Source: Ancylostoma caninum
Lineage: Eukaryota > Nematoda > Chromadorea > Rhabditida > Ancylostomatidae
Length of the DNA: 64,000 nt
Assembly: GCA_037903475.1 (NCBI GenBank)
Contig: JBAJFG010000621.1
Coordinates: forward strand, 2,356,001 to 2,420,000
Direction: 5' to 3'
The stretch's first letter is position 1; each line of letters begins with the position of its first letter. The notes under the pieces were generated by a model. The model was not told where the DNA came from. It worked only from the letters and a program-made list of their open reading frames with translations, and did no database searches. Both the position numbers and the translations under genes were made by a program. Shown in pieces: positions 1-12,268 of this stretch.

Positions 1-90
1 ACCATCCGTCGTCTGCGCGATCTCAAAGAGTGAAAATGCCTCTGGTGATCGCCGTTGTTGACTTTATTGTTATTAACGACGAATAAAAGT
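1..90 (+). CDS. Possible 3' end of an upstream gene (partial)
   Basis: The window opens in sequence that is open in all three plus frames; frame 1 stops with TGA at 31-33 and frame 3 runs to TAA at 82-84. An AATAAA poly(A) signal lies at 82-87, so this is best read as the tail of a gene entering from the left on the plus strand. Too little is present to choose the frame or name the product. Confidence 0.3.
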
Positions 91-1698
91 CTGTAAAAAC
101 TTGTGAATGTGTTCATACATGTTGTTTCATTATATACCAAAGATATTGCAGAAAGAATGTTGTAACACAATTTAAGTGTTTGGGGTGCAATTACGTGCAC
201 TGATGGATTAGATGAAGTAATACATCTCTCATTTAATCTCTTGCATGTGCTTGAAGGGTATTAGAAGCAGTCGGTTGAACTGAATATCGGAGATTGTTAA
301 GAGTACTATGTATCCCGGAAGAGAAAAAGGCATTCGAACCACACTGTATTTATGGTGACGAGTTGTCACAATGTATTAATGATCAGGCTGTGTACAGTCC
401 TTCCCAAAATTACTTGCCTCACGCTTCACCGCCCATCTACTAAGCCGCGTCGCATCACCTATGCATTATCACACGTGGTGTGACGTGGCTAACCTGACGG
501 GCGGTTCAGCTTGAGGAAAGAATTTTTGCGAAAGACTTTAGAATGTTTTCAAAATGCGTTGCTGTTTCTGTTCACCCTCAACTTGCAGTTGCGCTACACG
601 CACAGCTCTTTTTGGTGGTATATTAGGAGCGTTTTTTTTTGTGCAGTCTATGTTGCGGACGTTTTCTTTCTCTGTGAAGCGGAAAGTTCTTGGAGTGCTT
701 ATAAGTTCAGCAGTATGGAGAATATCGGTTCGGTCTGCATAGCTGTGCATTTCTTTCCTGTTCCACACAAATGTAATATGATGGTGGTCACATGATGATC
801 TGATGTGGAACTGGGTTTTTGTTCCACAGGCACATTATTGAAGCAGGTTCCTTAGTGTTGTTGACTTCATAATCAACACAGCTGGTTTGATTGTTCAGAA
901 AGTAAGCTGCAAACCTAGTAGGTCTTCCCTTGGTGGTAAATATGGCAGGGAATTTATTAGCAGTATGTTGCAAACCTTCTCACACTTTTTTTGCATTTTC
1001 TTTTCTCCTTCCAAGGTCCTTTATTTCTCTTATTTCCTTGTGCTCCTTTTTCCTCTCAGTGTTGCTTCATTGCGATCATCGTTAACTTTACTCTCTATCG
1101 GATTTTTTGGCACGCTACAAGAAGCTAAAGCTTGATACATGCGACATATCCAAATCTTGTCTTTTTGCCCCAAATTGCGGTGCACCATTCTCGTTGGAAT
1201 CCGACCAACAATCACGACCACTACTTCGTTCGTATTTCTTTAGAACGAGAGCACCTCTGCTCCACAAAATTTCCTCATTGGCTTTTTTAAGGATTTGCTT
1301 TCATGTTATTCCTATACCATCTAGTTTGACAACCACTGCGCATTATATTGCAAGTGACTTTTTTCACATGCTCAATTTGATACCTTCTATGGTACTTTAG
1401 TGTTTTCTGAGTTTTTGTCGGGCACGCGGTACGCATGTTTTGTGTTTGTGCGCGCTTCTAGGCTGGAATGTTTTGATATGAGCAATTTTGTTTGCTATGG
1501 ATACCGGCGCTAATGAGAAGTTGTTTGACTTCGTTTCCTACCACCATTCGCAGCGCCTTTTTTGGGGATTCGGCAATGAGGGAGCGTGACTGATCGTATA
1601 GTTCATATTCCCTAGAGTGTGAGCATACTCATGACGTATACGATCCCGCGCAATTTTTTTCTCGGATGAGACGTATTCAAACAATTTCCTTTTTTCAG
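91..1698. other. Intergenic region upstream of CDC40
   Basis: No supported gene or repeat. Only short random ORFs on both strands. It should contain the promoter of the PRP17/CDC40 gene, but I see no convincing TATA box. A pyrimidine-rich acceptor (CCTTTTTTCAG, ending 1698) sits directly before the CDC40 start codon. Confidence 0.5.
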
Positions 1699-1701
1699 AT
1701 G
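1690..1701 (+). promoter_or_regulatory. Candidate spliced-leader trans-splice acceptor at the CDC40 start
   Basis: A polypyrimidine tract ends in CAG at 1696-1698 and abuts the ATG at 1699. In nematodes an acceptor this close to the start codon usually marks the trans-splice site. An upstream cis-spliced 5' UTR exon would look the same. Confidence 0.5.
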
Positions 1702-4700
1702 GATTTATTGAAAGGATACGCTCACAGTGATGAAGAAATGTCAGACGATGATGCTGCAGAGCCAGTATCGTTGGAAAACTGCAAATCGCTTGCTATTCCT
1801 ACTTCCTTAACCGTGAGCTGTGTTTTTATCTATTACAGTAACGAAGTCAGTCTTTCATTGGTAGGAAAATGATGGCTCCTTTTTGAATAGTGCGGATTCT
1901 GCTCGAGGGCAATTCAAAAAGTGTATTTGAACCGAAAATGTTCAGAATGGTCATGACATTAGCTTTTAGTCGGGTTATTACCTTTATTAGGTCATGAAGA
2001 TGTCTTCCGGAGTTCTTTGCAAATGTTTGCTTTAGGTGGCCCCTGAAGTCAACACAAAGAGTATTTTGAAGCAGATAGCCATCGTTGATCCAAGAACAAA
2101 AGAGCTCAAGACGAATCCGACTTATGATCAACTTTTCCAGCCTGAGGCTAGTTTCTTTTTTCGTTATAATTCGCCTCTATTTTACTAATCTTCATAAATG
2201 AGGATTGTCAAACTTTTTATTTTTAGGCAGGACCTAGTAATCCTTTCAAGTCAGAGAATCAGAAAGCGCAGAAGAATACTCTGACTGGGTTAGTCATGAC
2301 CATTATGCTTAATTTATCTCACTTATGATTATTTCAACATTCCAGTTTTGTGGAACCTGCACATATCAATGATTTTCATTTCACTCGGGAACTGCGAAGT
2401 TTTGATACACTTGGATATGCGCGCAACCCAACTGCCGAAAGAAGTAGGTTTAGAAACGCTCTCTGTGCCTATCTTGGTCGTGTTTGAGTCTATCAGCACT
2501 CATCACTTATTCTTATTTTCTTTCATTTTCTGTTATTTAATTCTTTGTTTCATAGGTAACGAGTTTATTGGAAATAAAGAGGCAGCAATTGGTAGTCAAG
2601 GGGAGTCATTATTTGATTCGAAGAAAACCGGTGGTGAGAAGCGAAAACGACAGGCTAATTTTGATGCATCAGATGTGGAGGGCTATACTGGTATGGTCAT
2701 TACTTTATTTTCCTTCATTCGCAGCACTCACCGCCAACTTTCGATTGTATATATCTGGGGAGTTACTGTAACATGACTGTGTAAATGAAATTTCAGGTCC
2801 ATGGGCGAAGTACTGTGATGAGCAGACCATAGCTAAACCTGACCCAGAGCTACAAAAAGAAATGGACGAAATAGTTCGGAAGGTGAGCTTCATAAATGAT
2901 GTTTATCTCTTCAGGAAGTAGCAAAACACTATATTTTTAGCGTCAAGCTAATAGCCGACGATTCAAGAGGAAGCAACAACAGCAAGAGAACGATAATGCT
3001 GAAGAAACTTCAGTTCTTCATTGTATGGGAAAATTTCTGATTTGTTGGCTATTTTATGTTCATCTATCAATAAATACACTTTGCAGTGAAAGAAGCTCAG
3101 GATTATCAGGGACGCTCCTTCCTCGTACCACCTGCTTTCACTGGCGTTAATTTGCGAGCAGATGCAGTACCAGAGAAGTATGTTTCTGACACCTTCTAAG
3201 CATAACGATATTTCTCCACGCAATTCTTTTTTCTTGTTGCAGGTGCTTCATTCCGAAGAAGCAAATCCATGTGTACAAGGGGCATACCAAAGGTGTCAAT
3301 TGTGTACAATGGTTTCCGAAGAGTGCACATCTTTTCCTGTCGTGCTCAATGGACACAAAAGTAAGCGTTCGACCTTATGGAGTAAAAGATTTTTGTTCAG
3401 ATCAGAAGTTGCACATTGTAGATCAAACTATGGGAGGTTTACGGAAAACACCAAGTTGTGCGAACATACGCCGGCCACAGACTGCCTGTACGTGAGGTTG
3501 CCTTCAATAATGAAGGCACAGAATTCCTATCAGCAAGCTTTGATAGATACGTCAAGTTATGGGATACGGAAACAGGCCAGGTTCGTACGAATTTTATTTA
3601 TCACTATTTTCTCACACTTGTTGGTATTTCCCTGTTCCTCTAGAAATTTGATGTTGGAGCAAGAAACTCCCGCTACAAGATGATAACCGCCAAACATTTC
3701 TTTTCGTTCCATTCAGTGCAGCTCACGATGTGAACTCCCCAATTGTTGTGCCCATCCGCTGTTTTTTTTTTTGCATCCTTGTGTTTGACCCCTCTCTTCT
3801 TCTTTGCCAGTGAAATGTTTTAGATGCAAAAGAAAAGATCAAAAGCATTAATCTGTTTATGGTAATTGGAAAGAGTAGAATAAAATTAAGCGTTCTTCGT
3901 ACTTCATGAGAGTTTAGCAGTGAATTGGCTTTTTGAGCACATTCCCAGGAAAATTATGCTCAAAACAAGTTGCCAGCGTATTCACTGGTAACTGGATAAG
4001 CCGACACGTTTTGCCTCGCTAATTTTGTAGGCGCTTGCCCTTCTCTGGAAACACTGGAGTGTTTAGGTTAAACAACGTTTCCACACCGGCCATATTCCAT
4101 TCTGCGTCAAATTTCATCCAGATGACGACAAGAATCATATGTTCCTTGCTGGAATGCAGAACAAAAAAATCGTGCAGTGGGATTCACGAACTGGAGAAAT
4201 TGTGCAGGTTCGTGTTCATGTGTTTATATTTTAAGTTCTAGTATTCGCACTAATATATGAAGTTCTCGTGTAGTAAATATGTATATGGATATGTGCATCA
4301 CTTGTGACGATTTCTGCTTCAGGAATATGATCGCCATTTGGGGCCTGTCAATTCCATAACCTTTTTCGATAAAAATAGACGTTTTGCATCAACGTCGGAT
4401 GACAAGTCAATTCGAATTTGGGAGTGGGAAATTCCAGTCGATACCAAGCTTATACAGAATGTTGGCCTTCACTCTATACCTACGATGAATAAAAGTCCAA
4501 ATGGTAGGAATTTCTTTATTTGTGCAGTTCAGAAAATTTGTAATGTACTCTGAAATTATCTTTTGCTGGTGTTTTTTTTCTTTAATTTACTGTATTTCAG
4601 AGAAATGGGTGGTTGGACAATCGATGGATAACCGCATCGTACTATTCCAACTGATAGATGAGAAGCTGCGATTTGCAAAGAAGAAGGCTTTCAGAGGCCA

Positions 4701-5007
4701 TAATTCTGCTGGATACGCTTGTGTGACCGATTTCAGTCCTGATATGAGGTAACAAAAGTTTGGGATTATGTCACACGCTTGGTTTTATAGTTAGAAAGTG
4801 AAGCGCCACATTGTGACTACTACTTTCAGTTTCCTAATTAGCGGAGATGCAGACGGAAAACTCTTCATCTGGGATTGGAGAACGCATAAAATTGTTGCAA
4901 GATGGAAGGCGCACGACAACACATGTATTTCTGCTCGTTGGCATCCACATGAGAAGAGCAAAATACTTACTGCCGGTTGGGATAGCGTGATAAAGATGTG
5001 GGCTTGA
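1699..5007 (+). CDS. cdc40: Pre-mRNA-processing factor 17 (PRP17/CDC40), 14 exons, complete
   Basis: WD40-repeat splicing factor of the second catalytic step, which acts in the nuclear spliceosome. Exons: 1699-1812, 2036-2146, 2227-2288, 2346-2443, 2556-2690, 2797-2882, 2941-3022, 3087-3177, 3243-3360, 3422-3580, 4067-4207, 4323-4503, 4601-4748, 4830-5007. All phases join without a stop and give 567 aa, close to the usual ~580. The N-terminal third carries the family landmarks EPAHINDF, GPWAKY and DYQGRSF. From about residue 265 to the C-terminus there are seven WD40 blades (QIHVYKGHTKGVNCVQWFP, YVKLWDTETGQ, KIVQWDSRTGEIVQ, SIRIWEWEIPVD, LFIWDWRTHK, VIKMWA). The start follows a TTTTTTCAG acceptor directly, suggesting trans-splicing. 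Intron 2 needs a GC donor (GAG|GCTAGT at 2147). Intron 10 is the longest at 486 bp. A likely poly(A) signal is AATAAA at 5444-5449. Assignment is secure; exact ends of exons 10-11 are the least certain. Confidence 0.96.
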
Positions 5008-5443
5008 CCACCACACCATTGGTTTTTACTGTTTCCACACCTTTGTCTCATTCCAATACCTCTTCATTTAGATTAGTTCTTTTATATCGGGTAAAATTAC
5101 TATGATGTGGACATCAGTTGTATTATACGCACTTGTTATTTATTGAATGTCTCTAAGTTTTTGTATTCATTTGTCTTTGCATTATTAGCTTCTACATACA
5201 TACATGTCTACAGTGTTTCTTTTTGTTCATCATGTGTTGTCGTCTAATCTGTTCCACTACTTCGGTATAAATTATTCAAATTAGCCTGCTGTTCCAACAA
5301 CAAGTTCTAGAAGCCTGCACATACTTTGTATATTTGTGTGTATTTGTGAAGGGAAAACATGCAGTTATAAGAATAGTTCTGTTCAAATTATGGGTATACA
5401 TGGGTATACTAAAATAGCTTACAATATGCGTGCAAAATGTTGT

Positions 5444-5449
5444 AATAAA
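5444..5449 (+). terminator. Candidate poly(A) signal of CDC40
   Basis: AATAAA 437 bases after the stop codon, with no other exact match between it and the stop. Confidence 0.5.
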
Positions 5450-5550
5450 AACAAGAGGCCAATTTGCGGGCTACTATGACTCTTCCACATAATTTATTAG
5501 ATTGTTTCGTACAAATTGATATTGTTCTCGTTGTCAACTTGCCATGGATG

Positions 5551-5753
5551 TACAGGAAGCTCCAAATGCCCGCAGTCAAGAGGGGCGTGGCCTCGGCGCG
5601 GCTCCTTGATTAGACACAGGCGCTCTCTGTGCTGCCTCTGGCTTCTCTGACTCTGCAGACAACCAGTGGCAGCATGCAGAGCGCCTGTATCTCTGCCTAA
5701 AGCCGCGTCGTGGCCACGCCCCTCTTGACTGCGGGCATTTGAAGCTTCCTGTA
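5551..5753. mobile_element. Hairpin MITE (203 bp) with long inverted arms, TA-flanked
   Basis: The ends are TACAGGAAGCT and AGCTTCCTGTA. The two halves are complementary almost throughout (about 40 bp nearly perfect from each end, then imperfect to the centre). There is no ORF. TA at both outer ends fits a Tc1/mariner-type target. It occupies most of the gap between CDC40 and MRPL52. Confidence 0.85.
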
Positions 5754-5807
5754 CATTTTCTCTTCCTGTGTCCGGAATTGCTACTTAAGTTCCAGGTTTC
5801 TCAGAGA

Positions 5808-7216
5808 ATGTTAGCTTCTCGGTCGTTTCTGCGGTTACGACACTTTGGCGCAGCAGCCCAGAACGCCAACATTCGTTCTAATTATAGGGGTCGTTATCAA
5901 AACTGGAAGAAACCGTGAGTTGCTCATAATGTTTTATTATATGAAACACGATTTTTGAGCTGAGTGATTCTAAAAACAGCATTTTTCCTCAGATAATTCT
6001 GGGTTCTCCTCTTTTCAGAGTTTACGTTGCTCCACATGTACATCCACTGGAGGTTGGACCAGATTTTTCAGTTGTTGGTGAGTACTTGACCCGAAATATT
6101 GCTTGTGGTCTTTTAAAAGTTTAATTTGAAACTCTGTGTTTAGAGATCATCTACCTTGACTAACTTTAGGACCTTGCATATTTTTCGTTAGTTACTTCTC
6201 GTTTCATACATGATGTTCGAAAGTTATGAGTCTGTTATTCGGAAATTCTGCGAAAACTCGGAAAACTATTGAATCTATAAATCTTCTGGCAGTCATTCTA
6301 ATGAAGCGAATAAGGATTAGCTTTTGATATGTGGATATCTTTCTCCTTACTCGCTTTAGTCCCTTTTTCTTCTTCTGTTTTTTTTTTTTTTTGATAATTG
6401 GATACTTTTGAACTGACAATACAGAATCAAGAATTCGGAAGAGGAGCAAGACTATGTTGTAGATTCTGAATGGAGATTAGCATGAGAGCGCTGGATAGAG
6501 AGTAGCGGTTGGGACGGTATGAAGAGGAAGTATAGTCTGTCCGAAACGACGAGTCCGCCCACGCCCCGGGAATCGAGAAGCTGCCACGTTTGCCAGCGCT
6601 CCACGTCATCATCCCTGATCTGCATATCACGTTTCATCGTTATCTTCATGGTATTGACCAGTGATTTGGCTGTGACGTGGACGACGTGGCAGCCAACAGT
6701 AGCCGCGCCACCTTTCGATCCCCGCGTGCGTGGGCGGACTCGTCGTTTCGGACAGACTATACATACGACCCTAATTAGCGCTCATCCCTTCCCTAGCATT
6801 TGCGACAGTCAAGTCCCTATTTCTCCTTTAATGAACGATTTAGTTATAACTCGGTTTAAACGAGGCAAATGACATATTACCAAGGTTTTTCATTGATTTT
6901 TTCTTTCGTTTGTTCCGATGTACTTTCGCATTTCTCTACGTGCAGAGGTGTTTCAGAGGGACGACCAATACCGGTGACATCGCAGAAACAACTGGAATAC
7001 AAGCTTGATCAAATTCGACTTGCCGTAAGTTCTGAAGCACAATAAGAAAGTTGAAATTTGTTAGAGAGAAAGATTTAGAAGAAAGTTGTGCAACTTCTCG
7101 AAGAGGTCAAAGAGATGGAAGCCGCACATAAGAAGGCAGATGCACGACGATTAGCCGAGTCACAGCAAAAGGAGCAGCTGCGACCGAAGCCGAAAGGAAC
7201 GATTAGTATAGAGTAG
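5808..7216 (+). CDS. mrpl-52: Mitochondrial large-ribosomal-subunit protein mL52 (MRPL52), 4 exons, complete
   Basis: Small structural protein of the mitochondrial 39S ribosomal subunit. Exons 5808-5914, 6019-6077, 6948-7024 and 7079-7216 give 126 aa with consistent phases; the family is normally ~120 aa. The N-terminus (MLASRSFLRLRHF) is basic and hydroxylated, as expected of a mitochondrial presequence. The mid region has the family signature of a short aromatic stretch followed by EGRPIP (like DGRPAP in relatives). The C-terminal half is a charged helix (KKVVQLLEEVKEMEAAHKK). A TTTCTCAG acceptor ends four bases before the ATG. Exon 3 must use the second AG of a CAGAG acceptor (from 6948); the first AG would shift the frame. 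Intron 2 (870 bp) is expanded by a 231-bp MITE. Poly(A) signal at 7253-7258. Confidence 0.88.
6531..6761. mobile_element. MITE family G, copy 1, inside MRPL52 intron 2
   Basis: Terminal inverted repeats begin TATAGTCTGTCCGAAACGAC and end with the complement (GTCGTTTCGGACAGACTATA), about 34 bp each. No coding capacity. A second copy lies at 8773-9016. Confidence 0.85.
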
Positions 7217-7252
7217 TGTGGAATCTCAATGTACAGATAATATTCATATAGG

Positions 7253-7258
7253 AATAAA
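7253..7258 (+). terminator. Poly(A) signal of MRPL52
   Basis: AATAAA 36 bases after the TAG stop, a normal distance for nematode genes. Confidence 0.7.
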
Positions 7259-8502
7259 ATGTTTGCTCTGGGTTGTAGTGTTTGGAAAAAGTTGGAATGC
7301 TAATAAGGGTTAGATAGAGATAAATGGATTTCCTGGGTCTGAATTGTACACCTTCATTGTCTTTTCATACATTTTGCTCACGTGAGGCATAAGCTGTGGA
7401 GGGTATACTTCAGTTTCCCTCAAAGAGAATAGCCAAACTTGATAGTGCTTTTAGGCACATGCAGCTGGTGAATTCCAACAAGGAGAACTTTTTTTCTGCT
7501 ATTAAATAATTTCAGATCATACACAATCTGATCCAAAGTAGTGCAAACTTTTATGTTCAGCGAAAGGATGTATTCTTTCTTAATTCTTAGTGCCCCGAAG
7601 TAGCCTTCATGCAGTTATCCTCTTACTGAAAAAAAGTCGTGGGAATAGGAGATTAGAAGCAACTTTGGAAATGGAGTGGGAAGATTTACGTTGAATTAAG
7701 GATTGAGAGATGCGCGCTTGAATTTTGAATGAGTCTCGGAATAGGTTCAAAAAACGTTTACAGTAAGGTCCCCTGTCTAATAAGACGGCGAAGAGAGGAC
7801 TACAAAGGAGAATGGACGACCACTGCAGAGCATTGATGAAACCCTCCTACCCATCACAGGGTTTCTCAAGACACCGTATCTTGATGCACACGAACGATTG
7901 CACTTCGAAGTTCAAGGTCATCGTTCTACATCGACACTTGACCAGGACTTTGCAAAGAAAAATTGTGGAGGCGGTCATAATGGAGAGACATACCCCGGAG
8001 ATAAATAATAAAGGGGAGCTAAAGGAATTGCTGAGATTGATCGCATGATTGGAGGTATAAATCCCTCCTACTCTGAACATTGTACCCGCGGTGGATCCGC
8101 AGTACGAAGTCGATCTGCGGTGTTCCCGGTGCCCTCTCCGCGCACGCCCATGGTGGCGAACTGGGATTGACGTCATTCCCCAACAAAGCCCACCCACGTG
8201 CAGTAACAGGGTTTTCCGCGGTGGACCCGCAATGCCCTTCGATGGGTCAGCACATCCCCACGGTGGATCCGCAGTGGAGCTGATATGGAACATCAATGTC
8301 AACAAAACGTTTGTGCGCGTTAATACCAACTCAGAACGTCGGAAACAACTTGGAACCAAGCAATCTGACAAGTTGTCTGAAGGCTTCATTGGTTGTACAC
8401 AAGCCTGTCAAAAGGTTGTATCCAAGCTTGACCAAAGGTTGTTCCCCTCCTATATCTGGGCGTATACACACTCTGCAAACTTAAACCTATATGTATAGTG
8501 TA
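7259..8502. other. Intergenic; contains a short GC-rich GGTGGATCCGC repeat cluster
   Basis: No gene supported. Between 8085 and 8281 the motif CGCGGTGGATCCGCAGT recurs at irregular spacing; the same motif forms a tighter tandem array at 18286-18400. Confidence 0.5.
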
Positions 8503-8695
8503 GCAGTGTATCACCTCATGAAGGGTATCGAGATATTGATCCAACCCGCTCCTACTCGACGCGCTGATTCCAATAATGTGCTTGAAATGTGAAAAAAAAT
8601 GGTTAAGAACCCCTACTTTGAAAGCCGAATTCAATATTGGAGCGGACGAGTTTCCTTGCTAGGAACATAGCAAAAGCGGAGCTGAGAAGTTAAAG
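8503..8695 (+). repeat. TTAA-type repeat family F, copy 1
   Basis: About 190 bp related to the reverse complement of 16097-16290: CACCTCAT near one end, GATTCCAATAATGTGCTTGA in the middle, AGCGGAGCTGAGAAGTTAA at the other. It is followed directly by AGGCAGTGTCTCA, the start motif of the same family, so copies may be adjacent or nested here. Confidence 0.65.
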
Positions 8696-8772
8696 GCAGT
8701 GTCTCAGCTCAGGGAACGCGTTCGAAATTCCCACATCAGTTGAACATATGCGAGCCGCTGAGCACAACGCAG

Positions 8773-9016
8773 TATAGTCTGTCCGAAACGACGAGTCCGC
8801 CCACGCACGCGGGGGTCGAGAAGCTGCCACGTTTGCCAGCGCTCCACGTCATCATCCCTGATCTGCGTATCAGTTGAACATATTTCGTCGTTATCTTCAT
8901 GGTATTGACCAATGATTTGGCTGTGGCGTGGAAGAGGTGGCAGCAACAACAACCGTCCCAGCCGCACCGCCTCTCGATCCCCGCGTGCGTGGGCGGACTC
9001 GTCGTTTCGGACACAC
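8773..9016. mobile_element. MITE family G, copy 2
   Basis: Same inverted termini as the copy in the MRPL52 intron (TATAGTCTGTCCGAAACGAC; right end degraded to GGACACAC). A mariner-type derivative starts exactly at its right border. Confidence 0.8.
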
Positions 9017-9888
9017 TACGGGGTGCGGCAAAAGTATTGTCCACTTGAAATGGCTAGTGAGAACCTCAGTATTTTGCATAGATGTGACGAGTTTCCTCAT
9101 AACATACAGAAAACAAAACAGCGAACAATATTAGACTATGTCCGGTCAATTTTATCGCCATTCTTGAGAGCAGCTCAAGGGAAAACACAAGGGAGACGTA
9201 AGTGATGCGCCGTAGGGACCGTAGTCGATTTCATCCTTTGTTTCTTCTGAAGAATCCACATGCAAGCCCATATTCTGGTGCGGTGTAGCACATGCTTGCT
9301 CCTTCAAAGCGCCCATGTGGTACAACCCAACTGTTCGAAACTGGAGGTGTACAGTGGTCGCTAATTTGGAAATGGAGAGCTCACGAATGATTTCTTGTGC
9401 AAAGCCCCTTCGCTGTCTTTACGTTCTAAGCTGGAAAAAAATCTTCTCAGAAAAGGAAGGGCCCACTTCTAAATCTATAACCGATCCTACGGGAAGTGCG
9501 TATCTGCCGGATATCTTTTCTCGGTCATGCGATGATTATAGCGGTAAAACCAAACGATATGATATGAAGCTCCTCTGCGCCGTTAATAAAAACAGAAACA
9601 AAGTTTAATCATAGCATATACAGGAGCAGGTGGTACTTTTCGGTCGCGAATTTGTGGAAGGCTTAACATATGCTATTTCTAAGCACTGTGAAGTCTTCTC
9701 CCGTCTTGTCTGTTGACGACTTGCAAGATTAGGGATAAGGTGGTTTGAATACATGTGTGTCTTGCTTTTACATTTTTCTCAGGATTCTAGGCAACAGAAC
9801 GGCCACACTTGGTCTTCCATCCAGTTTCGGTTTTATGTATAATTTATGTGTCACAAAAGGCGGTCAATACTTTTGCCGCACCCTTGTA
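9017..9888. mobile_element. Non-autonomous mariner/Tc1-type element (872 bp)
   Basis: Inverted termini TACGGGGTGCGGCAAAAGTA and the complement of TACAAGGGTGCGGCAAAAGT, the typical mariner terminal form with TA at each end. I find no transposase remnant inside, so it is a deletion derivative or MITE. Confidence 0.75.
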
Positions 9889-11535
9889 CATTGGAAAACG
9901 GACCTTTTGGACCCTAGCAATTAGGGCGGGGTCAGCGGCTGGCTGGGACAGCGCCGCGATTGGTCGACTGTTTCCAGCCGTATGCTGCGGAGCGGCCGTT
10001 GCGTCGCGGTCAACGCGGCAAGTCGTGGAGAGAGCGCGACGGCCTGTACGAGTTGCTCGTCACTAATTTAGATAAGGTGAGAGCAGCAATTAGGTGCTGC
10101 TTGCGTGGCCGACACTGACATGGACCGAAACCGCAAACTTGCGCACGCTGAAAATGGACGCCTCGGGGTTATTCGATTTGCTGAACACGAATTTCGCAAT
10201 TGCATCTCAACGTCACCTCGTACGGTATGACCAGGTGGAATTTATTGCATTCCTCAGGATCTTATGAAACTTTACAAAAATGGGTGATTTAGTCAATGTG
10301 TTATTCCTTGTGAGGATCTTTTCTTCGATTTTTTATTTATGCCACAAGCAACAGTATGTATACTGTACTGGTGTAGCTCTAAAATAACATTCCAGATCTT
10401 GCCCCTCTTACTAATATTTGCATAAATTTTTGAAGCTAAATTTACGCAATTTTTTGAATTGTGTTGCTCATTTTTCGGAAAACTGTGACACCTTGATTTT
10501 AAGCTCTGATGCATAGAAAGATTGCGAATTTCCTTTTGAAATCAAGAAGAAACAGATGGCAGTTTACTTGAAATACTATACATATGCACTTTCGGATAAT
10601 CTTCGGATGTCCTTTGTTAATTGGATCAGGACATTTTTTGCTTGTTTTTGATTTGCATTATATTCTATCGATCATCAGTTCTCAGTATGACCTGCGCTAA
10701 CACCTAAGGACTTGTCGTCGCCCTAAGGATATGCCATCTTGTTTCGGGAAGTTCCTAAGGGAAAATCTGCCAACCACTGCGTAATTGAGGTCACCTACAT
10801 GCACTAACACTTTGCGAAAAGTAGTTGTTGAATCAATAAAAAAAATTGAATATCATACCAAGGGATATTCCCATTCCCATCTTCGTGAGAAAAAGGGACG
10901 GTGGTAATTCTTTAAAAGGACTATAAACTCCCCCTTGAAATACTGAAGCACACAACAACAATTTCGATGTGTATACCGCAAAGGTTAGACAAATGTAATT
11001 GCGAAAGATGGGGCGTCAGATTCGTTTTCAGCATGGTTGAATATGCTACATATTCTTTCCGGATGAGGAAAACTGAGAGTTCAATGGCTTCAATTTAATG
11101 ACTGAAATCTATCAATCTCTAAGGAAATGTAACCCTTATAGTGGTAATTTCAAGGTGTTGCGTTATTTAAATTAGTAAATCGGTTCTAGACAGCTTTATG
11201 ATAATCAAAAAAAAAATCTAGATTATCAAAGGGAACAGCCCATTTTCAAAGTTCCATAAGATCCTGAGAAATGGTTACTTCAGTCTATCCATTGTCGCCG
11301 CGAAAGATGAAGTCATAGTGCGAAATGGATGTGAAATTCGTGCTCAGCACGTCCAGTAACCTCTAGGTGTAAATTTACAGCTACTTGCTGCCTATGAGCT
11401 AAGAGAGCTCGTCCACATTTCTTCGCGCTCCCGCCCTATCGGCGGCAGCGCACGCACCGCAGCCGTCCCGCGTCCCCACCCTATAATTACTGTAGGCTTA
11501 CTGTAGGGTCCAAATGGTCACGCAGCCTTGTACAT
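9889..11535. other. Unassigned intergenic DNA
   Basis: No supported gene. A GC-rich patch at about 9925-10060 and another at 11420-11490 stand out from the AT-rich surroundings; no feature recognised. Confidence 0.4.
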
Positions 11536-12268
11536 TTGTTTATTTATTTATTTATTTATTTCTTGCACTCAGGGTGCGCCTTATTGAACACATAAGTCGG
11601 GCCAAGTGCCATGATAATCTGTAACGAAGAAACAAACGAATTGCTCAAAACGGATTGCGTTATAAAAAAAATACAGAACTCAAATCTGGAGAAACAGCTC
11701 AAGGAAAAGAGAACAAACGAAAAAAAAATTTAGGGCCACAGTAAACGGAAAAAGGGACGATGTTTCGGCCTACTAGTTGAATTATCTTTCGTTATATCTT
11801 TCTGTACCGAAGGTAAAGGTTTCATTTTGAAAAAACGCAGCGAATTTCGAAGAAGAAAAATCGGTAATGGTAGTAACTGGGTTTCATGTCTTTTGTCCAT
11901 GTGGTGTCTCCGAGATATTCACACCTAGGCTACGCGACTGGATTTACCATTCCCGGGCGAGCTCTGTATCTCAAGAGCTTCTTTAATCTAAATACGAACC
12001 CAGGGCGTTAGCCCAAAGGAAGCCCAGAGAACGAACCACACATGATGACATAGACAGTGGATAATATAAACTATGGAATTCGGTACATGCATATTAGGAT
12101 GCTACTAAAAATATAAGCTGATAGAAAGGTTTTCTTTGAAAGTAGAGAAATCAATAGAATATAAGTAGTACTCCAAAACACCATCTCAGTAGTAGATCAT
12201 AATCACAAAGAGTAGGCAATAGAAATTACAAAATGTCGAAGGAGGAAAGAATCATCCAAAACACCGAT

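Noticed and set aside
3581..4066. Extra CDC40 exon in intron 10 (for example at 3644-3690)
   Set aside because: The translated segment has no counterpart in the protein family, and direct joining of 3580 to 4067 gives conserved sequence.
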